Of a stretch of 64,000 nucleotides of DNA, positions 37,601 through 46,822 are shown piece by piece. A model generated the notes under the pieces. It had not been told where the DNA came from, ran no database searches, and worked only from the letters and a program-made list of their open reading frames with translations. Each line of letters opens with the position of its first letter. Position 1 is the first letter of the stretch. The position numbers and the translations under genes are program-made. Origin of the DNA: Variovorax sp037204085 (GTDB lineage: Bacteria > Pseudomonadota > Gammaproteobacteria > Burkholderiales > Burkholderiaceae_C); contig NZ_JBBCBW010000010.1 of assembly GCF_037204085.1 (NCBI RefSeq), positions 1 through 64,000 of the forward strand, written 5' to 3'.

Positions 37601-38428
37601 CTGAAGTTTCCGTTCAGCGTGCGGCCGTTGATGGCGGGCTGGAACGCGCTCTTTCATGACCCGGCGCCGCTGCAGCCGGTGGCCACGCAAAGCGCGGAGT
37701 GGAACCGCGGCGCCTACCTGGTCAACGGCCTGGGCCACTGCGGCGCCTGCCACACGCCGCGCAACGCGCTTGGCGCCGAGCAGGGCGGCAGTGCATTCCT
37801 TTCGGGCGCGATGATCGAAGGCTGGGAAGCCCCCGCGCTCACAAGCCTTTCGAAATCGGCGGTGCCATGGGACGCTGACGAGCTCTACCGCTACCTGCGC
37901 CAGGGCCATACGCAGCGTCACGGCATGGCGGGCGGCCCCATGACGGAGGTGGTGCGCGAACTGGCGCAGGTGCCCGATGCCGACGTGCGCGCCATGGCCA
38001 CCTACCTTGCCTCGTTCAACCCGGAGCCGGTGGCGCAACCGCACGCCGCGGCGCAACGGGTTGTTGACGCCGCGGCGCGCGCGCAGGGCCAGTTGCTCGG
38101 CCCCGCGCAGCGCATGTTCGACAGCGCCTGCGCGTCATGCCATCACGATGGCGACGGCCCCACGCTGCTCGGCGTGAACACGCCGCTTGCACTGAACAGC
38201 AACCTCACGAGCACGCGCCCGGACAACCTGCTGCGCACCATTCTCGACGGGGTGCGCGAACCCGCAAGCCGCGACATCGGCTTCATGCCGGCGTTTCGCG
38301 ACGCGCTCGACGACCGGCAGATTGCCGAACTCGCCAGCTACATGCGTGCGCGGTTCGCGCCGCAGGAGCCGGCATGGACCGACCTGCAGACGCAAGTGGC
38401 GCGCGTGCGGGCTGCGTCGGCCCGGTGA
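34649..38428 (+). CDS. nicB: Nicotinate dehydrogenase large subunit: molybdopterin protein fused to tri-haem cytochrome c
   Basis: 1259 residues. About 1-785: molybdopterin domains of the xanthine dehydrogenase family (GHVDLGTGIQTALAQIVAEE, AGCYGRNGADD, GAGESSSVPG). About 789-824: a linker encoded by palindromic repeat copy 3. About 829-850: one membrane helix after WPRRKGLW. Then three haem sites: CAVCH (about 884), CGACH (about 1031) and CASCH (about 1161). The layout places the Mo site in the cytoplasm and the haems in the periplasm, feeding electrons to the respiratory chain. Pseudomonas putida NicB has the same fusion. ATG 34667 is an alternative start. Confidence 0.9.
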   Translation: MRGTKTMTRRADLPRTRAEFLAADGVLLVVRETPPAPPPAKGQPTAVAGNPIEGDEILLAVWDDGSASALNGHVDLGTGIQTALAQIVAEELDLGMPCVRMMLGDTARAPNQGATIASASIQIHSQPLRLAAAQARAWLLARAAERLGTAADALQIHNGVVRVIEEPDRRVTYADLLAGQRTVLRLDPGAQPKNPADYRIVGTRQPRVDIPAKLAGESVFVHDMRVPGMLHGRVVRPPYAGADHGDFIGNTLESVDESSIAHIPGIRAVVVIRDFVGIVAEREEHAEQALRELRVAWKPWPGMPDLSNLAQALRDNPSTQRLLVDEGDVDGALAAAAQPMHRTYVWPYQMHASIGPSCALADWQPQDGSGTQLRVWAGSQNPHVLRADLARLMGVDDVQVDVVRMEAAGCYGRNGADDVAADAALLARAVGAPVRVQLTREQEHAWEPKGAAQLMEVDGGLMADGRIAAYDFETSYPSNGAPTLALLLTRTIEPVAQAFEMGDRTARPPYGYDNLRVKVNDMAPIVRASWLRGVSALPSSFAHESYIDELATAAGVDPVQFRLRHLTDPRAVELVQATAQKAGWRMRTGPQENADGGLGAGGDILFGQGFAYARYVHSKWPGFGAAWAAWVADVEVNRKTGEVHVRRVVVGHDAGLMINPAGVEHQVHGNVIQTTSRALKEEVQFAPQQQQGAGSNGGAQLPGVLPTGVVASREWGSYPIINFREVPVIEVMHMPRPGEPSLGAGESSSVPGTAAIANAIFDATGVRFREPPFTPEKVLAALNPLTSDLPPLPLGEGGGEGERRSNFDAVAPSSQPSPGGRRSNTDWPRRKGLWATGAALFIGGIGLIAGLLGWRSAIAPVSLSAPVYSEATIERGRVLAALGDCAVCHTAPGGAPNAGGRAMETPFGTLYTTNLTPDADTGLGRWSFSAFQRAMREGISRDGHHLYPAFPYTAFAKTSDDDLQALYAYFMSMPAVHAATPKAELKFPFSVRPLMAGWNALFHDPAPLQPVATQSAEWNRGAYLVNGLGHCGACHTPRNALGAEQGGSAFLSGAMIEGWEAPALTSLSKSAVPWDADELYRYLRQGHTQRHGMAGGPMTEVVRELAQVPDADVRAMATYLASFNPEPVAQPHAAAQRVVDAAARAQGQLLGPAQRMFDSACASCHHDGDGPTLLGVNTPLALNSNLTSTRPDNLLRTILDGVREPASRDIGFMPAFRDALDDRQIAELASYMRARFAPQEPAWTDLQTQVARVRAASAR
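37015..37120. repeat. Long palindromic repeat, copy 3, in frame inside nicB
   Basis: Left arm CCCCCTCTCCCTCTGGGAGA, right arm CTTCTCCCGGAGGGAGAAGG followed by AGCAAT, about 106 nt. It matches copies 1 and 2 but is translated without a stop as a Pro/Gly/Ser/Arg-rich linker joining the molybdopterin and cytochrome parts of NicB. Confidence 0.85.
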
Positions 38429-38454
38429 GCCGCCGCGCGCAGACCGGGCTGTCC

Positions 38455-39273
38455 TCACTGCGCCGATGCCGCCTCGGCAATCAGCTTTGCCACCGCATCG
38501 GGATGCGACGTCATCACGACGTGCGACGCACCCTTGACCACGACGGTCTTCACTGACTTCGCGCGCTCGGCCATGAAGGACAAGGCCGCGGGCGGAATGT
38601 TCTTGTCGCCGCTGCCGTAGACAAACCACGAGGGCACGGACTTCCAAGACGGTGCCTCGGAAGGTTCGTTCAACGCAGCTTCGGCAATAGGGCGCTGCCC
38701 CACGGCCATCAGGCGTGCCTTGCCGACCGGTACATCGGCTGCGAACTGCGCGGGAAACTTGTCCTGCTGGATGTACAGGTCCTTGCCGCCGTCGGCCAGC
38801 GGCACCGGCGGTGCAAGCGTCGGGCCGAGCGTGCTGCCCGGAAATTTTCCGGTGAGGCCGAGCGCCGTCTCGCCTGCATCAGGCGCGAACGCCGCGACGA
38901 AGACCAGCGCCTTCACATTGGTCTTTCCGCTCGCGGCCGCCGAGATGACCGAGCCGCCATACGAATGGCCGACGAGAACCACCGGCCCCTTGATCGAATC
39001 GACCACGCTCGCGACTGCCGCTGCATCGGACTTGGGCCCGCGCAGCGGGTTTGCAGCGGCCACGACCGGGTAGTGCCGCGCCTGCAGGCCGCGCACCACG
39101 CCGTCCCAGCTGGACGAATCAGCGAACGCCCCATGCACGAGCACCACAGTGGGCTTGGGCTGCTGCATGGTGGCCGCACCCGGCTGTGCAAGGGATTGAA
39201 GTGGCACGAGTGCCGCCAGGCCGGCTGCTGCGGCGATGAGCGACAGGCCGACGCGGCGGGAGAACTTTGTCAT
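38455..39273 (-). CDS. Exported alpha/beta hydrolase
   Basis: 272 residues. Signal peptide about 1-29 (ending SLAQP), HGAFADSSSW oxyanion region, nucleophile elbow GHSYGGS (Ser near residue 103), and a C-terminal catalytic His in KGASHVVMTSHPD. It resembles salicylate-esterase-like hydrolases often annotated as exported alpha/beta hydrolases. It converges with nicB, 26 nt apart, and is not part of that operon. Substrate unknown. Confidence 0.87.
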   Translation of the reverse strand: MTKFSRRVGLSLIAAAAGLAALVPLQSLAQPGAATMQQPKPTVVLVHGAFADSSSWDGVVRGLQARHYPVVAAANPLRGPKSDAAAVASVVDSIKGPVVLVGHSYGGSVISAAASGKTNVKALVFVAAFAPDAGETALGLTGKFPGSTLGPTLAPPVPLADGGKDLYIQQDKFPAQFAADVPVGKARLMAVGQRPIAEAALNEPSEAPSWKSVPSWFVYGSGDKNIPPAALSFMAERAKSVKTVVVKGASHVVMTSHPDAVAKLIAEAASAQ

Positions 39274-39617
39274 GACGATTTTTCCTTGTTCGACGTTGAG
39301 AAAAGGCCGGCTGAACTACCGACCAAGTCGAGTCTAGGAGCGCATGCAGCCTGGCAGACGTTCTCTGTATGCCTGTGTGTCCACGGAGGGTCTTGCGACA
39401 CTACCTTGCGAATGAGTGGTGCATCACACCTTGCCCGGTTGCCGCGATTTGAAATTTATTGTTGGCGAAACCGGCGCAGATACAGAGGCATACGAAAGCC
39501 GCCCGCCGAGCACTCTTCACGCCGAAGAATCGCTCCATCAGTTGGGAGATGCGCATCGATCCGGCTGACAAACCCTCTTCCAGATTTGCCATCACCCATC
39601 ACCGAAAGGAATCTCCA
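39274..39617. other. 344-nt intergenic region
   Basis: Lies between two divergent exported hydrolase genes, so it must hold both promoters. An AT-rich patch (GATTTGAAATTTATTG, 39448-39463) may be promoter DNA for the rightward genes. No clear dyad, RNA structure or gene remnant was recognised. Confidence 0.5.
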
Positions 39618-40640
39618 ATGACTGCTTCGCTCCAGTTGCCCCGCCGCTCTTTTCTTGCCAAGGCCGCCTTCGGCATGGCCGCCGTGCAGCTGACTTCGAT
39701 GATGCCTGCATTCGCCCAATCCACGGCCGCAGGCAGTGCCAGGCGGCTCGAGCCACTCAAGAGCATCGAAGCCGGCAGCCTCGACATCGGCTACTACGAA
39801 GCCGGCCCCGCCAATGGAGCGCCGGTGATCCTGCTGCACGGCTGGCCGTACGACATTCACATGTTCGTCGACGTCGCGCCGCAGCTTGCCGCCGCGGGCT
39901 TTCGCGTGATCGTGCCGTATCTGCGCGGCTACGGCACTACGCGCTTTCTTTCGGCGGACACGCCGCGCAACGGGCAGCAGTCTGTCGTCGCCGTCGACAT
40001 CATCGCGCTGATGGACGCCTTGAAGATCAAGACCGCCACGGTGGCCGGCTGCGACTGGGGCGCGCGCACGGCGTGCATCATGGCCGCGCTGTGGCCCGAG
40101 CGCGTGAAAGCGCTGGTGTCGGTGAGCGGTTATCTCATCGGCAGCCAGGCGGCCGGCAAGAACCCGCTGCCGCCCGAGGCCGAACTGCAGTGGTGGTACC
40201 AGTACTACTTTGCAACCGAGCGCGGCCGCGTGGGCTACGAGAAGAATCGCCACGACTTCGCCAAGCTCATCTGGCAGCTTGCATCGCCCAAGTGGAACTT
40301 CGATGCAGCCACCTTCGAGCGCAGCGCCGTGGCATTCGACAACCCCGACCACGTGGCGATCACCGTGCACAACTACCGCTGGCGCCTTGGCCTGGCCGAT
40401 GGCGAAGCGAAGTACCAGGCACTCGAGGACCGGCTGGCCAAGGCGCCGGTGATCGGCGTGCCGACGATCACGCTCGAAGGCGATGCCAACGGCGCGCCGC
40501 ATCCGCAGCCGAGCGCCTATGCGAGCAAGTTCTCCGGGCGCTACGAGCATCGGCTGGTCAGCGGCGGCATCGGCCACAACCTGCCGCAGGAAGCGCCCGA
40601 GGCCTTTGCCAAGGCCGTGATCGACGTGGTGCGCGCGTGA
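39618..40640 (+). CDS. Tat-exported alpha/beta hydrolase, epoxide hydrolase/dehalogenase-like
   Basis: 340 residues. Tat-type leader (LPRRSFLAKAAFG, cleavage near PAFAQS). HGWPYDIHMF oxyanion motif, then GCDWGAR with Asp in the nucleophile position, as in epoxide hydrolases and haloalkane dehalogenases rather than serine esterases. The His near IGHNLPQEAP completes the site. The ATG at 39618 follows GAAAGGA. The aldehyde dehydrogenase gene begins 13 nt after the stop, so the two are cotranscribed. Substrate unknown. Confidence 0.87.
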   Translation: MTASLQLPRRSFLAKAAFGMAAVQLTSMMPAFAQSTAAGSARRLEPLKSIEAGSLDIGYYEAGPANGAPVILLHGWPYDIHMFVDVAPQLAAAGFRVIVPYLRGYGTTRFLSADTPRNGQQSVVAVDIIALMDALKIKTATVAGCDWGARTACIMAALWPERVKALVSVSGYLIGSQAAGKNPLPPEAELQWWYQYYFATERGRVGYEKNRHDFAKLIWQLASPKWNFDAATFERSAVAFDNPDHVAITVHNYRWRLGLADGEAKYQALEDRLAKAPVIGVPTITLEGDANGAPHPQPSAYASKFSGRYEHRLVSGGIGHNLPQEAPEAFAKAVIDVVRA

Positions 40641-40653
40641 AGGAGCGGACCCC

Positions 40654-42084
<1,431 letters not shown>

Positions 42085-42180
42085 AAAAGAAAGGAACGAT
42101 GAAAGCAATGGGGCAGTTTCAATTCTTGTGCATATGTGTCAAAGTGCGACCAAGGCTCGGGGGTCAATGCCGCTGCACGA

Positions 42181-43713
42181 ATGTCCCATCCACTTTCAAT
42201 CGCCTTTCGCACGACCGCCTTCGTGGTCGTTGTCTGCGCCATCCTGCTGGCGATCGACGGCTGGAATAGCTGGCAGTCGCGCTCCGATCAGCTTGAGCAG
42301 ATGAGGGTGGCCACGTCGAATCTTGCGCGCGCCATGTCGCAGCAGGCAGACGACGCGATCAAGAAGGCCGACACGGTGCTGGTCGGCGTGGTCGAACGCG
42401 TGGAGCACGATGGCACCGATCCAGAAGATGTGGCCCGGTTTCGCAGGGTGCTTGCCATGCGTGTCGCCGAGCTTCCGCAGCTCGACGGCGTACACATCTA
42501 CGACAAGAACGGCGACTGGGTCGCGAACTCGCGTCGCACGGCGCCAGAAAACCTGAACAACGCGAACAGGGAATATTTCGTCTTCCATCGAACGCACGAT
42601 TACCGCGGCCCCCACATCGGTATACCCGTAATGAGTCGAACCACCGGCAGGTTGCTGGTTCCGGTTTCCAGGCGCATCAACCATGCGGACGGCAGTTTTG
42701 CCGGCTTGGCGCTCGCGACGATCCACGTGGGCTTTTTTTCGAAGTTCTACGACAGCCTCGACATCGGGAAAGCCGGCGCTGTTGCTCTGGTGCACGAGAA
42801 CGGAACCATGATGATGCGGCGGCCCTACAGCCCCGACGCGGTGGGCCGCGACATGCGCGAAACCGAACTCTTCCGTACCTACACCACGCAAGGTCCGATC
42901 GGCACCGCCTACATCAAGTCGGTGCAGGATGGGGTGACGCGATTGAACAGCTTCCAGCGCCTGGACAACTATCCGCTCTTCGTGGTCGCAGCGCTGTCCA
43001 AGGACGAGATTCTGGCCAACTGGTGGCGCGAGACGCTTTGGCATTCGGGTGGCGTCTTTCTGCTGACCTTGATCATCGGCTTCATCGGCTGGCGGTTGGT
43101 AAGGCAGTTTCAGCTCCAGGTCCGTACCGAGGCCGAGTTGCGGCAGGCACGCGATGCACTGGAAACCTTGAACAAAACGCTCAACGCGCTTGCCATGGAA
43201 GACGGCTTGACGGGGCTCGCGAACCGCAGGCAGTTTGACGTGGCGCTGGACAACGAATTCAGCCGCGCTGCACGCAATGCGAGCACCCTCGCGCTGATCA
43301 TGATGGATGTGGATTGCTTCAAGCAATACAACGACATCTACGGCCACGCGGCAGGCGATGAGTGCCTGCAGACCATCGGCCGCACAGTCGCCAAGATCGC
43401 AGGTCACCGGCCGGGTGACCTTGCGGCCCGCTATGGCGGAGAGGAACTCGCTGTGCTGCTGCCAAATACCGACGTAGCGGGGGCCGCGATGTTGGCCGAG
43501 CGCATCCGCAGCGCCGTGCGAGATCTGAACATCGAGCACGCAGGCACCGCCGATGGATTCGTGACGTTGAGCGCCGGCGTGGATGCGCTCAGTCCCTCAG
43601 CCAGGAAAGAGCAGCCCAAGGAATTGATCCAAGCCGCCGACAAGGCGCTGTATGCGGCAAAGGCCGGTGGCCGCAATCGTGTGTGCTCGGCGGCGTCGCT
43701 AGCGGCTGCGTGA
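42181..43713 (+). CDS. Membrane diguanylate cyclase (GGDEF) with periplasmic sensor
   Basis: 510 residues. Membrane helix about 9-30, a periplasmic dCache/PDC-type sensor (about 40-285), a second helix about 290-310, a short coil, and a GGDEF domain (about 340-505). The active site is G419-G-E-E-L and the inhibitory I-site RxxD lies five residues before it (RPGD), so the enzyme should make cyclic di-GMP with feedback control. I chose the ATG at 42181, whose leader is free of the 15 non-homologous residues of the longer reading. Signal unknown. Confidence 0.9.
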   Translation: MSHPLSIAFRTTAFVVVVCAILLAIDGWNSWQSRSDQLEQMRVATSNLARAMSQQADDAIKKADTVLVGVVERVEHDGTDPEDVARFRRVLAMRVAELPQLDGVHIYDKNGDWVANSRRTAPENLNNANREYFVFHRTHDYRGPHIGIPVMSRTTGRLLVPVSRRINHADGSFAGLALATIHVGFFSKFYDSLDIGKAGAVALVHENGTMMMRRPYSPDAVGRDMRETELFRTYTTQGPIGTAYIKSVQDGVTRLNSFQRLDNYPLFVVAALSKDEILANWWRETLWHSGGVFLLTLIIGFIGWRLVRQFQLQVRTEAELRQARDALETLNKTLNALAMEDGLTGLANRRQFDVALDNEFSRAARNASTLALIMMDVDCFKQYNDIYGHAAGDECLQTIGRTVAKIAGHRPGDLAARYGGEELAVLLPNTDVAGAAMLAERIRSAVRDLNIEHAGTADGFVTLSAGVDALSPSARKEQPKELIQAADKALYAAKAGGRNRVCSAASLAAA

Positions 43714-44041
43714 GGGATCGCGGACAGCAAATTCCGATTTGACGGCTTTGATTGCGGTGGTTCGTCTTGTCGAAGCTTCACGAGTTCCTTTCAAGTTCGG
43801 ATGCCGGGCGACTGCAACTACTGCTTTGGGGTGCGATGATCGGCTGGTGAGGGCCCGAAGCAGCCGGTCGCTAAATCCGAAAGAGGACATTCGAGTAAAT
43901 TCGGTTTTCCCGCCAGCATCAGCGAACCGCCATGCCTAAGACATTGCCCCGAACCATCTGCCTCGTGACCTGGTGCACGCGTGAGGTGACAGTGCGGCAT
44001 TCCTTTGGGAATCGCTTGACCTTTGCCAACGCAGTGAGCAC
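43714..44041. other. 328-nt intergenic region of lower GC content
   Basis: No convincing gene on either strand. Base use is less GC-biased than the flanking genes and short frames look random, which suggests decayed or foreign DNA. I could not identify a parent gene. Confidence 0.4.
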
Positions 44042-44347
44042 GTGACGGGCCGTCCGGATGCCCCGAGCCGCCGACGGCCGTGGCTACAGTCGATGCAGGC
44101 CCTCGCCGTCGTGGCCTTGATCGGCTGGGGTTGCCTTATGGGAGCGACCGAAGTGGTGGAAAGCCTGCGCACCGGGGTGCTCAACAACCGCAAAGGACCT
44201 GACATCCTTGCAGCCGAGCAGCCCGTCTTTTACTGGGCCCTGATCGGCTTCTACACGGCGGCAACCCTGACCGCCGCCGGCTTGGCGCTTTTGGTGCTGG
44301 CCATTGCCGTGCGCGATCTGATTGGTGCGAGAGGCCCTGATCGATGA
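44042..44347 (+). CDS. Small two-helix membrane protein
   Basis: 101 residues from a GTG start. Two hydrophobic helices (about 18-36 and 63-90) separated by a loop with ESLRTGVLNNRKGPD. No family recognised. GC-rich third positions and helix placement suggest a real protein, but the start and even the coding status are uncertain. Confidence 0.45.
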   Translation: MTGRPDAPSRRRPWLQSMQALAVVALIGWGCLMGATEVVESLRTGVLNNRKGPDILAAEQPVFYWALIGFYTAATLTAAGLALLVLAIAVRDLIGARGPDR

Positions 44348-44479
44348 ATACGTCGTCTACGCGCTTGGCGACCTGCGTAACGGTGGTGACGAGCCCGTTG
44401 TCGGTTGTCCGTGCGGCGCAGTTCTCCTGGCCCACTCACAAACGCCTGGGTGGTGACGCTGAAGGACCGCTGTTGGCGG

Positions 44480-44860
44480 TCAGCCGCCCTTACCCGCAGT
44501 AGCACGGTGGGCCCGGCTCGAAATGCTGATGGAGTTCTTGTCGAGGTCCTTCGCATTCGCAAACGCATAGCCATTGGCTTCGTGCACCGTACCGAATACC
44601 AACCCTTCAAGCTTGGCTTGCGCAGCGAAGGCCGCTACGTCTTTCACGTGAAAACTCAGCTTCACGCCCACTTGCCCAAGCTTCACGGACTTGGCTGCTT
44701 GATGGATAAGCATGCCGGCGCCGCCGGTCGGATGCTTCAGCTCGATCAGGCCCTCGACGACCTCACCATCTGTCAGGAAGCCGAAATGCCGGGCATAGAA
44801 AGCAGCCGCCTTTTGCATGTCTCTGGCGTAGATGATGACGGTTCCCAGCGGCGAGTCCAT
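44480..44860 (-). CDS. VOC/glyoxalase-family protein
   Basis: 126 residues, one vicinal-oxygen-chelate domain made of two beta-alpha-beta-beta-beta modules (TVIIYARDMQKAAAFYARHFGF, LSFHVKDVAAFAAQAKLEG, YAFANAKDLDKNSISI). Its function could be dioxygenase, lyase or antibiotic resistance; the sequence does not decide. The start at 44860 (MDSPLGTV) matches the family; the longer reading adds 75 unrelated residues. A strong hairpin lies just upstream. Confidence 0.85.
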   Translation of the reverse strand: MDSPLGTVIIYARDMQKAAAFYARHFGFLTDGEVVEGLIELKHPTGGAGMLIHQAAKSVKLGQVGVKLSFHVKDVAAFAAQAKLEGLVFGTVHEANGYAFANAKDLDKNSISISSRAHRATAGKGG

Positions 44861-44879
44861 ACGTGCCTTTTCATGTGGA

Positions 44880-44905
44880 CCGGACGCTCGGCGTCCGGCT
44901 TTTTT
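44880..44905 (+). terminator. Rho-independent terminator, forward strand
   Basis: CCGGACGC-TCG-GCGTCCGG is a perfect 8-bp GC-rich stem followed by C and six T. On the forward strand this is a textbook terminator. It lies just upstream of the leftward VOC gene, so it would stop transcripts coming rightward across that gene from 44042 onward. Confidence 0.75.
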
Positions 44906-44940
44906 GCCGACTGTAACCTCAGGGTTCGACACAAGAAAAT

Positions 44941-44961
44941 GCCTGCTGCAGCAGCAGGCAC
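44941..44961. promoter_or_regulatory. 21-nt perfect palindrome upstream of VOC and ankyrin genes
   Basis: TGCCTGCTGC-A-GCAGCAGGCA, a 10-bp stem around one base. Read leftward it is followed by TTTTCTT, so it could be a weak terminator or attenuator ahead of the VOC gene; as DNA it could be a regulator site between two divergent genes. The sequence alone does not decide. Confidence 0.5.
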
Positions 44962-45120
44962 GAGAAGTCCGCGCCGCCCCAGCATGTTTTATGATTCCCC
45001 CGCGTGCAAGACGCGCCCGGGCCCGCGGGAAGGGTTGAACCCACTTGCCTCCATCTCCCATCCACGCCTTTTGTGCAGCCGACACTGCGGGTCATCGGCA
45101 TCTGATGCACGGAGGTGTCC

Positions 45121-46767
45121 ATGAAGCGCGTTCCCCCTCGTCCCGACATTGGCCAACTGAAGAAGCAGGCCAAGGAATTGCTCTCCCTTTATCGCCGCGA
45201 AGATTCCGCGGCAATGCAGCGATTCCGCGAATCTCTGCCTGCGGCTCGCGGCAAGGAGAACAAAGACCTGCTCGCCATGTCCTTGCGCCTGCACGACGCA
45301 CAGTCGTGCCTGGCGCGGGAGCATGGCTTTCCCTCTTGGGTCGACCTGCAGCTCTTCGTGCATGCGCGCCGCGCGCTCGCCGACGATCCGGGCCTGGCGG
45401 TGCGCCGATGGCTATCCATGGTCTATGCCGGCGACGTGGCTGGCGGCAACAACGCCCATCGGCCTGCTGTGGCCGAACGGTTGCTCATCGAGAACCCCGC
45501 GCTGCCCGGCGACGATCCATATCTGGCTTGTGCCATCGGGGACGAGGCCGGCCTCCGTCGCGCAACCTTGCATGATCCCGCATGGGTCCACCGCGAGGGT
45601 GGGCCGCTGCGCCTGCCTCCGCTGGTGGCGGTGACTCATTCGGGGTTGGCAAGCCGGCCGGGCTTTCGAGAGCGGTTGCGCAATTGCGCGAGTTTTCTGC
45701 TGGCCGCCGGCGCGTCGCCCAACCAGTCCGTCGGCAACCGTTGGCCCCCGGCTTCGCTCGAGGCGCCTTCGGCCACCGAGCGGCTGTCGGCGCTCTACGG
45801 CGCCGCGGGCAAGGCTTTCGATCCGGAGCTGACCCGACTTCTGCTCGAGGCCGGTGCGGATCCGAACGACGGCGAGTCTCTTTATCACTCACTCGAAGCG
45901 CCCGCGTGTACCAAGCTGCTGCTCGATGCCGGCGCGCGGATTACCGGCTCGAACGCGATGTATCGCGCGCTCGATCTCGACGACGCCGGCGTATTGCAGC
46001 TGCTGCTCGATCACGGTGGCGATCCCAACGAGCCACCGCTGGGTCCGCCGACATCCGACTGGGGATCGCCGCTGCTGTGGGCGATCCGCCGTCGCCGCTC
46101 GCTTGCTCATGTCCAAGCCCTGCTTGCGGCCGGCGCGAAGGCGGACGCGTGCACACCCGATGGCGTTCCGGCCCGCACACTGGCGCTTCGCTTCGGGCAA
46201 GCCGAGGTTGCCGCGCTCCTGGAGCGTGCAGGCGCGGACCGTGAGCCGCTCGCAACGGATGAAGCATTCGTGGCTGCCTGCGCGCGCGGCGATGCGGAAT
46301 CGGCTCGCGCAATTCAGCAGGCCCACCCGGGCGTGATCGACGCCCTTGACGATGCCCGGCTGCGCCTGCTCCCCGAACTCGCTGCACAGGGGTGCGCCGC
46401 CGCCGTCAAGGCGATGGTGAGGTGCGGTTGGCCGATCGAGATCCGCGGTGGCGACATCGATGCATCAGCGCTCAACCACGCTGTTTTTCGTGGTGATGCA
46501 GCGCTCACGCACTTCCTGCTGGAGCACGGCGCCGATTGGCGGACGCTGCACGGCTTCGGCGACAACGTTTGCGGCAGCCTGTCCTGGGCGTCGCTCAACC
46601 AACCGGTCGAAGGCGGCGACTGGGTCGGCTGCGCAAGGGCCTTGTGCGCACATGGCCTGCCGCCTGCGCGGCCGGACCCGAACGGATCGGACATCGTCCT
46701 GATCGGAGACAAGCGCTATCAGTTCGCGGACGACGTCGCGGATGCGCTGCTCGGCGCCGCTGCTTGA
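45121..46767 (+). CDS. Ankyrin-repeat protein
   Basis: 548 residues. An N-terminal helical part (about 1-90, PDIGQLKKQAKELLSLYR) is common to a soil-bacterial ankyrin family. It is followed by several ankyrin-type repeats (LLEAGADPNDG, LLLDHGGDPNEPPLG, ALLAAGAKADACTPDGV, LLEHGADWRTLHG). A GGAGG site at 45111-45115 sits 5 nt before ATG 45121. Probably a cytoplasmic protein-binding scaffold; no partner is apparent. Confidence 0.87.
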   Translation: MKRVPPRPDIGQLKKQAKELLSLYRREDSAAMQRFRESLPAARGKENKDLLAMSLRLHDAQSCLAREHGFPSWVDLQLFVHARRALADDPGLAVRRWLSMVYAGDVAGGNNAHRPAVAERLLIENPALPGDDPYLACAIGDEAGLRRATLHDPAWVHREGGPLRLPPLVAVTHSGLASRPGFRERLRNCASFLLAAGASPNQSVGNRWPPASLEAPSATERLSALYGAAGKAFDPELTRLLLEAGADPNDGESLYHSLEAPACTKLLLDAGARITGSNAMYRALDLDDAGVLQLLLDHGGDPNEPPLGPPTSDWGSPLLWAIRRRRSLAHVQALLAAGAKADACTPDGVPARTLALRFGQAEVAALLERAGADREPLATDEAFVAACARGDAESARAIQQAHPGVIDALDDARLRLLPELAAQGCAAAVKAMVRCGWPIEIRGGDIDASALNHAVFRGDAALTHFLLEHGADWRTLHGFGDNVCGSLSWASLNQPVEGGDWVGCARALCAHGLPPARPDPNGSDIVLIGDKRYQFADDVADALLGAAA

Positions 46768-46822
46768 CGCCCTCGCGTTTGCCGCAAAAGCATGTGGCCT
46801 TGCACGCGCACTTGGCGGCGGC

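Noticed and set aside
34649..38428. NicB molybdopterin-cytochrome fusion as a new gene fusion
   Set aside because: The same architecture is known for Pseudomonas putida NicB; only the repeat-derived linker is unusual.
43739..43939. Short open frames on both strands in the 43.7-44.0 kb gap
   Set aside because: No start context, no domain and random-looking composition; possibly decayed DNA but no parent gene identified.
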